Source of the DNA: Mycetocola_A sp015752285
GTDB lineage: Bacteria > Actinomycetota > Actinomycetes > Actinomycetales > Microbacteriaceae
Reading direction: 5' to 3'
Assembly (NCBI RefSeq): GCF_015752285.1
Contig: NZ_JADOUY010000001.1
Span: forward strand, 248,001-312,000
DNA length: 64,000 nucleotides
Shown here: positions 59,406 through 64,000 of the stretch, one piece after another
Position numbering within the stretch: the first letter of the stretch is position 1
Layout of the letters: the number at the start of each line of letters is the position of its first letter
The notes under the pieces: model-generated
The model's database searches: none
Seen by the model: only the letters and a program-made list of their open reading frames with translations
Told to the model about the DNA's origin: nothing
Program-made: the position numbers and the translations under genes

Positions 59406-60310
59406 GACACTTCCTCGTTCCGGTCCTGCGCGTGTCCGCGCACAAAGCTTCCCCGCGCGCCGGTGAGGCTCGGGAATGATGCCAGGAGCTTCTTCGTGTA
59501 CGGATGCTGCGGGTCGGTGTAGAGGTCGACGGCATCCCTCAGTTCCACGATCTCCCCCTCGCGCATGATGGCGATGCGGTCGCTGATCTCGAGCAGCAGC
59601 GGCAGGTCATGGGTGATGAAGATGACCGCGAAACCGAGTTCGGCACGAAGCCGGGTGATCTCGCGCAGGATCTCCCGCTGAACGACCACGTCGAGCGCCG
59701 TCGTCGGCTCGTCCATGATCATGATCTGCGGGTCGAGGGCCATCGCCATGGCGATCATCACTCGCTGCCGCATTCCACCGGAGAGTTCGTGCGGGTACGA
59801 GAGCAGTCGAGAACGGTCGACGCCGACCCGTTCGAGCAGTTCGGCGCATTTTTCGCGTCGCTCCTTTTTGCTCATCTCCGGACGGTGGGTGGTGAAGATG
59901 TCCTCAAGTTGGGCCCGGATGTTGATGACGGGGTTGAGCGAGTTCATCGCGCCCTGGAACACCATGGAAATCTTGTCCCAGCGGAACGCGCGGAGGTCTT
60001 CACCGTGCAACTCGCCGAGGTCGATCGAGTAGCCCTCGCGGGAGTGGAAATGCGCACCCCCCGACGTGATCATCGCCGGCGGTTTGAGCAAGCGGTTGAT
60101 GCCGTACGCGAGGGTCGATTTGCCGCATCCGCTCTCGCCGGCGAGACCGAGGATTTCGCCTCGCCCCAGTTCGAGCGACACGTTTCTGACGGCCTGGACC
60201 ACGCGCTCTCCGCGGTATTCGACGCTGAAGTCGTCGACGGTGAGAACGGGGTGCGCTCGCGCCGTCGTCGCGCGATCGGCGCGGGCCTGGGTCTCTTCGC
60301 TGATCGTCAC
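59402..60310 (-). CDS. ABC transporter ATPase, DppD/OppD type
   Basis: This 302-residue ATPase is the partner of the DppF-type protein. Walker A GESGCGKST (about 58-66), signature LSGGMRQRVMIAMAMA, Walker B IMIMDEPTTALD and His switch FITHDLP are intact. The C-terminal extension (residues 255-302) is typical for Dpp ATPases. GTG 60310 is used because it overlaps the permease stop (GTGA); a far longer open frame upstream is the permease genes read out of frame, not a fusion. Confidence 0.93.
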   Translation of the reverse strand: MTISEETQARADRATTARAHPVLTVDDFSVEYRGERVVQAVRNVSLELGRGEILGLAGESGCGKSTLAYGINRLLKPPAMITSGGAHFHSREGYSIDLGELHGEDLRAFRWDKISMVFQGAMNSLNPVINIRAQLEDIFTTHRPEMSKKERREKCAELLERVGVDRSRLLSYPHELSGGMRQRVMIAMAMALDPQIMIMDEPTTALDVVVQREILREITRLRAELGFAVIFITHDLPLLLEISDRIAIMREGEIVELRDAVDLYTDPQHPYTKKLLASFPSLTGARGSFVRGHAQDRNEEVS

Positions 60311-61266
60311 AGCTCGTCCTCCTTCACGACCTGCTTGAGCTGGGACTTCGACAGGTTCCACTTCTTGCGGGTGGCGCGGGTCTGGTTGCGCAGCTTGGGG
60401 TTGATGATCTCGTCGATCGAGAAGTTGATGAGCGAGAGCGCCGCACCGAACAGGGCGATGAGCAGCCCAGGCGGAACGAACCACCACCACGCACCGAGCC
60501 TCAGGGCGAGCCCGTTCTGGGCGTAGTAGAGCATCGTGCCCCAGGTGAACGAACCGGACGCTCCCAGGCCGAGGAACGACAGCCCTGCTTCGCCGAGGAT
60601 GGCGAAGATCACCGCGAACACCGCCTGTGAGGCGAGCAGCGGGATGAGGTTGGGGAGGATTTCGACGCCGAGGACTCGCCACGGTTTCTCGCCGGAGACC
60701 CGCGCAGCCGCGACGTAGTCCCGGTTGCGCAGACTGAGGGTGAACCCGCGAAGCACGCGCGCAGAGCCCGCCCAGCCGGTGATCGCCAGAACGAGTGCGA
60801 CGAGCAGGATGCTCTTGTCTGGCACGTAGCTCGAGATGATGATGATGAGCGGGAGGCCGGGGATCACGAGCATGACGTTGCTGAAGAGCGAGAACGACTC
60901 GTCCAGCCAGCCGCCAGCGTACGCCCCGACGATGCCGAAGAACGCCGACAGGAACAGCGTGAGCACGCCGACGATGAGGCCGATGGTCAGCGAGCCGCGA
61001 GTGGCGTAGGCGAGTTGGGCGAAGACATCCTGCCCGGTCTGGGTCGTGCCGAGGATGAAACCGTTCCCTGGTCCGCTGAGCCCGATGTTGTTCACCGTCG
61101 ACGGGTTCCCGACGAAAAGCGGGCCGAGAAGCCCGAAGAGCGTGATCGCTCCGCCGAGAAGAAGGCCGGCGGCGAGCTTGGGCGTCATCGGAGGAAGCGT
61201 CACCCGACGGCTGACCGCTGTGGCTGCCCCCGCGGCGAGCGCTGGGTCTTGCGTTGTTGTCGTCAC
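60307..61266 (-). CDS. ABC transporter permease, DppC/OppC type
   Basis: This 319-residue permease has about six transmembrane helices and the N-terminal OppC_N region (TPKLAAGLLLGGAITLFGLLG). GTTQTGQDVFAQLAYATRGSL follows, and the EAA loop is seen as EYVAAARVSG-like NRDYVAAARVSGEKPWRVLGVEILPNLIPLL. It forms the channel with the DppB-type permease. Overlaps the next gene by 4 bp. Confidence 0.93.
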   Translation of the reverse strand: MTTTTQDPALAAGAATAVSRRVTLPPMTPKLAAGLLLGGAITLFGLLGPLFVGNPSTVNNIGLSGPGNGFILGTTQTGQDVFAQLAYATRGSLTIGLIVGVLTLFLSAFFGIVGAYAGGWLDESFSLFSNVMLVIPGLPLIIIISSYVPDKSILLVALVLAITGWAGSARVLRGFTLSLRNRDYVAAARVSGEKPWRVLGVEILPNLIPLLASQAVFAVIFAILGEAGLSFLGLGASGSFTWGTMLYYAQNGLALRLGAWWWFVPPGLLIALFGAALSLINFSIDEIINPKLRNQTRATRKKWNLSKSQLKQVVKEDEL

Positions 61267-61275
61267 GGTCGGCTC

Positions 61276-62265
61276 CTATGCACGGGCGCGGGTGCGCGGG
61301 TCGATGAGGGTGTAAAGCAGGTCGACGAGAAGGTTCGCGCCGAGCACTGAGAGGGTGATCACGAGAAAGATGCCCTGCATGAGCGAGTAGTCGTTGCTCG
61401 AGACCGCCTGCAGCAGTGCAGACCCGATGCCGGGGTAGGAGAAGACCACCTCCGTGACGATCGAGCCGGCGACCACGAAGCCGAGCGAGATGGCGAAGCC
61501 GGCAACGGAGGGAAGCACAGCGTTTCGAGCCGCGTACGTGGTCATGATGCGGCGGGGTTTGAGACCCTTGGCTTCCGCGGTCAGGATGTAGTCCTCGCTC
61601 AGCGTCGACACCATCATGTTGCGCATTCCGAGCATCCACCCTCCGACGGAGGAGATCACGATCGTGAGTGCGGGCAGCGCGCCGTAGTAGAGCACGCTCC
61701 CGATGAAGTCCCAGTCGAGGCCCGGCGAGGTCGTGTACACGTCGTAACCGCCGTTGAGCGGGAACAGTCGCCACATGCTGCCGAAGAAGAAGAGCAGGAT
61801 GAGGGCGAGCCAGAAGTACGGGACCGACTGGAACATCGTCGTCACCGGGATGAAGTTGTCGAGCCAGGATCCTCGCTTCCAGCCGGCGAGCTGACCGAGG
61901 ACGATGCCCAGCACGAACGAGATCACGGTGGCGATGCCGATGAGGCCGATGGTCCACGGAAGCGTACGGCCGATCACGTCGCCGACGCTCGCGGGGAAGT
62001 AGGCGACGGAAACGCCGAAGTCTCCGGCAAAGACCTTGCCGAGGTAGTCGAAATACTGTTCCCAGATCGGAGCCGAGCTGTTCGTGCCGAGCAGCAATTC
62101 GATGGCGCTGCGGGCTTCGGGCGAGACCGGGCCCTTCTGCGCGAGCTTCGAGAGCATCATGTCCACCGGGTTTCCCGGCATCCATCGGGGAAGGAAGAAG
62201 TTCAGGGTGAGCGCAGCCCACAGGGCGACCACGTAGAACGCAACCTTTTGAAGGAGAAATCTCAC
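61276..62265 (-). CDS. ABC transporter permease, DppB/OppB type
   Basis: This 329-residue permease has about six helices: RFLLQKVAFYVVALWAALTLNF at the start, then PWTIGLIGIATVISFVLGIVLGQLAG. The EAA-type loop is DYILTAEAKGLKPRRIMTTYAARNAVLPS. GTG 62265 is taken as the start, since the sequence before it is not conserved in the family. No strong ribosome site is seen. It follows the binding-protein gene by 88 bp. Confidence 0.92.
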   Translation of the reverse strand: MRFLLQKVAFYVVALWAALTLNFFLPRWMPGNPVDMMLSKLAQKGPVSPEARSAIELLLGTNSSAPIWEQYFDYLGKVFAGDFGVSVAYFPASVGDVIGRTLPWTIGLIGIATVISFVLGIVLGQLAGWKRGSWLDNFIPVTTMFQSVPYFWLALILLFFFGSMWRLFPLNGGYDVYTTSPGLDWDFIGSVLYYGALPALTIVISSVGGWMLGMRNMMVSTLSEDYILTAEAKGLKPRRIMTTYAARNAVLPSVAGFAISLGFVVAGSIVTEVVFSYPGIGSALLQAVSSNDYSLMQGIFLVITLSVLGANLLVDLLYTLIDPRTRARA

Positions 62266-62353
62266 GGAAGGCAACTCTCTGGTGTGGGCCGGCCGGGCGC
62301 ACAGCACCCTGCGGAGGACAGGATCCTGGCACGCCCGGCCGACACGGGTGGGA

Positions 62354-64000
62354 CTACCTGGCTGCGGTGATCGTCTTCAGGACGATGCCGTTGTCCCAGG
62401 ACTTCCATGAAACGGGAAGCGCGTACTTGTCGTCGTTCGACGGCCATCCGGTCGCCCGGTCGGTGTTGAACTCGGTCAGCATCGAGTTGATGTAGATCGG
62501 GATGTACGGCATGTCTGTGACGATCTGCTCCTGGATGATCGCGTACTGCTCGGCCTGGACTGCCTCGTCGTTCGTGGCGCGAGCCGTCGCGATGGCGGCG
62601 TCGACCGTGTCGTCGGCGTACCTGGCAGCGTTGCCCGCGATCGCGGACTCACCGACCGGGGTGGTGTTGGCCGAGTTGTACCACTTGTCGTACGTGAAGT
62701 ACGGGTTGTTCGACGGCTGAAGGCCGATCGAGTCGAGCGACAACTGGTACTGCCCGAGGGTCTGATTGGCGTTCCACTCGTTCCACGACAGCTGCGTGGG
62801 CTTGAGCTCGATGCCGACCTCGGCGAGCTGCTGGGTCATCGCGTCGTTGAGCGAGATGAAGTCGCTCCAGCCAGACACCGTCTGGATGGTGAGGCTGAGG
62901 CGCTCGCCGTCTTTCTCACGGATGCCGTCGCTGCCTTCGACCCAGCCGGCCTCGTCGAGGATCTCGGCGGCGGTGTCGACGTCGGCGTTGGACGGCACCT
63001 CGACGTTCGCCTCGTCTGCGATCCATTTCTTGTCACGCTCGGGCAGGATGATCGTCGGGGACGCGGTTTCGGCGAAGCCGCCGCCGGCGAGGGTGTTGAG
63101 CTGCTCGCGATCGATGCCGTGGTAGATCGCCTGGCGCACAGCCGGGTCGGTCTGCGGGCCGGTGCAGCCCAGCTCAGCGTTCGAACAGGTGAAGATCGAC
63201 GCCGTCATGGCGGGCGTGTTCACGTAGGTGAGGTTCTGGTTGTCCTTGAGGATCTGGTCGAGACCGGGGAGGAACGAGCTCATCCAGTCGACCTGACCGG
63301 CGAGCAGGGCCGCACTCGCGGCATCCGCCGTTTCGAGCGAGATGTACCTGACCTCGTCGATCGCCGGTTTGCCCTCTTCCCAGTAGTCGGTGTTCTTCTC
63401 GAGCACGTAGCTCTGGGCGTTGAAATCCTTGACCTTGAATGGGCCGGTGCCGACGGGGTTGCTGTTGACGTCGGTGACCGGGTCGCTGACCTCGGCCCAG
63501 ATGTGCTCGGGCACGATGCCGCGGTTGCCGAGAACGCTCGGCTCCTGCATGAACGACGGCTCGGTGAAGCTAAGGACGACGGTGTTCTCGTCTGTGGCCT
63601 CAGCGGTGGCCGAGAGGCCCGTGGTGTTCAGCTCGGGGGTTTCGTTGACGAGGTTGAAGGTGAAGGCGACGTCCTCCGCACTGAAGTCTTCGCCGTCGGT
63701 CCATTTCACACCCTCGCGAGTGGTGATGGTGAGAGCGGTGCCGTCTTCGTTCCACTCGAATGCCGTCGCGAGCTGGGGAACCGGATCCTGGTCGGCGGCG
63801 GCGTTGTACCAGTACAGCGGCTCGAAGATGACGCCGAGGGTGGGCTGGAGGGCGGTGGACGAGAAGGGGTTGAAGTTCTCCGTGATGGTGCCGGTGGCGC
63901 CATTGAAGACGGTGATGCTGGAGGTGTCACTCGTGGGAGTCGAGCTGGCACTGCAGCCGGTGAGTGTCAGCGCCGCAGCGGCCGCGAGTGCGGTGACCGT
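62354..64000 (-). CDS. ABC transporter substrate-binding lipoprotein, SBP_bac_5 family (N-terminus cut by window edge)
   Basis: This gene continues past the right edge; 548 residues are visible. The first visible part, ALAAAAALTLTGCSASSTPT, is the end of a lipoprotein signal with lipobox LTGC, so only some signal residues are missing. The mature protein is the DppA/OppA type: FNGATGTITENFNPFSSTAL, LGVIFEPLYWYNAAADQDPVPQLATAFEWNEDGTALTI, VKWTDGEDFSAEDVAFTFNL, and TDVNSNPVGTGPFKVKDF. It captures the solute for the Dpp-type permease. In this operon, with beta-mannosidase, the solute may be a manno-oligosaccharide; some Opp/Dpp-type proteins carry oligosaccharides in other bacteria. This is inference. 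Confidence 0.94.
   Translation of the reverse strand, partial: TVTALAAAAALTLTGCSASSTPTSDTSSITVFNGATGTITENFNPFSSTALQPTLGVIFEPLYWYNAAADQDPVPQLATAFEWNEDGTALTITTREGVKWTDGEDFSAEDVAFTFNLVNETPELNTTGLSATAEATDENTVVLSFTEPSFMQEPSVLGNRGIVPEHIWAEVSDPVTDVNSNPVGTGPFKVKDFNAQSYVLEKNTDYWEEGKPAIDEVRYISLETADAASAALLAGQVDWMSSFLPGLDQILKDNQNLTYVNTPAMTASIFTCSNAELGCTGPQTDPAVRQAIYHGIDREQLNTLAGGGFAETASPTIILPERDKKWIADEANVEVPSNADVDTAAEILDEAGWVEGSDGIREKDGERLSLTIQTVSGWSDFISLNDAMTQQLAEVGIELKPTQLSWNEWNANQTLGQYQLSLDSIGLQPSNNPYFTYDKWYNSANTTPVGESAIAGNAARYADDTVDAAIATARATNDEAVQAEQYAIIQEQIVTDMPYIPIYINSMLTEFNTDRATGWPSNDDKYALPVSWKSWDNGIVLKTITAAR

Noticed and set aside
59402..62332. A 976-codon open frame spanning three transporter genes
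   Set aside because: Only the part from 60310 down codes the ATPase; the remainder is the permease genes read in the wrong frame. It is Arg/His-rich without domains, and is not a fusion protein.

Overview
The window is chromosomal DNA from a high-GC actinobacterium, most likely a member of Microbacteriaceae. I base this on base composition and codon use, the complete menaquinone pathway, a System II (ResB/ResC) cytochrome c maturation cluster, an archaeal-type AspRS, a 32-residue actinobacterial bS22 ribosomal protein gene, BldC- and PucR-type regulators, and the frequent use of GTG starts. No rRNA, prophage, CRISPR array or plasmid function is visible. One tRNA and one complete insertion sequence are present.

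Layout. 1-3967 (minus) is the downstream part of an exopolysaccharide operon: a Wzc-like chain-length regulator/tyrosine kinase, a GT4 glycosyltransferase, a WecG/TagA/CpsF transferase, and a second glycosyltransferase cut by the left edge. tRNA-Tyr (4188-4269) with its terminator follows. 4355-6391 holds a divergent sugar kinase/LacI pair, then YajQ and a nucleotide-sugar-epimerase-like protein. 8109-19325 is a polyamine block: two APC permeases, a universal stress protein, a putrescine-oxidase-like enzyme, aminobutyraldehyde dehydrogenase, succinate-semialdehyde dehydrogenase and GABA transaminase. A PucR-family regulator is divergent from it. Together these would take putrescine to GABA and on to succinate. 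19355-28473 carries housekeeping and accessory genes: a hydrolase, a membrane protein, FprA, a polyprenyl synthase, a saccharopine-dehydrogenase-like protein beside a third APC permease, and a three-gene operon ending in a PrmC paralogue.

29547-46912 contains most of the menaquinone pathway (menG, menF, menD, menA, menE, menB, menC, with the prenyl synthase at 22588-23655). It is followed by the cytochrome c assembly operon (tlpA/resA-like, ccdA, resB, DUF3054, resC/ccsB). This region is interrupted by an array of five roughly 83-bp tandem repeats and by a 1390-bp IS256-family element that has split a class I polyphosphate kinase 2 gene (8-bp target duplication; the frame is restored if the IS is removed). 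A small heat-shock protein gene has a HAIR-type (HspR) operator.

47018-55302 holds aspS, several small stress or redox proteins, a second YidC-like insertase, bS22, a BldC-like protein, an ArsR regulator, the TrkH/TrkA potassium system and proC. 55320-64000 (minus) is one tightly overlapping operon: a Dpp/Opp-type ABC transporter, a GH2 beta-mannosidase and a LacI-like ligand-binding protein with no DNA-binding domain. It probably handles uptake and hydrolysis of beta-mannosides.

I did not find convincing evidence of a wholly new multi-gene system. The best leads are the tandem array plus IS-broken ppk2, the HTH-less LacI protein, two related intergenic palindromes, an over-used GGATGC/GCATCC hexamer, and a G-quadruplex-capable spacer inside the putrescine operon.
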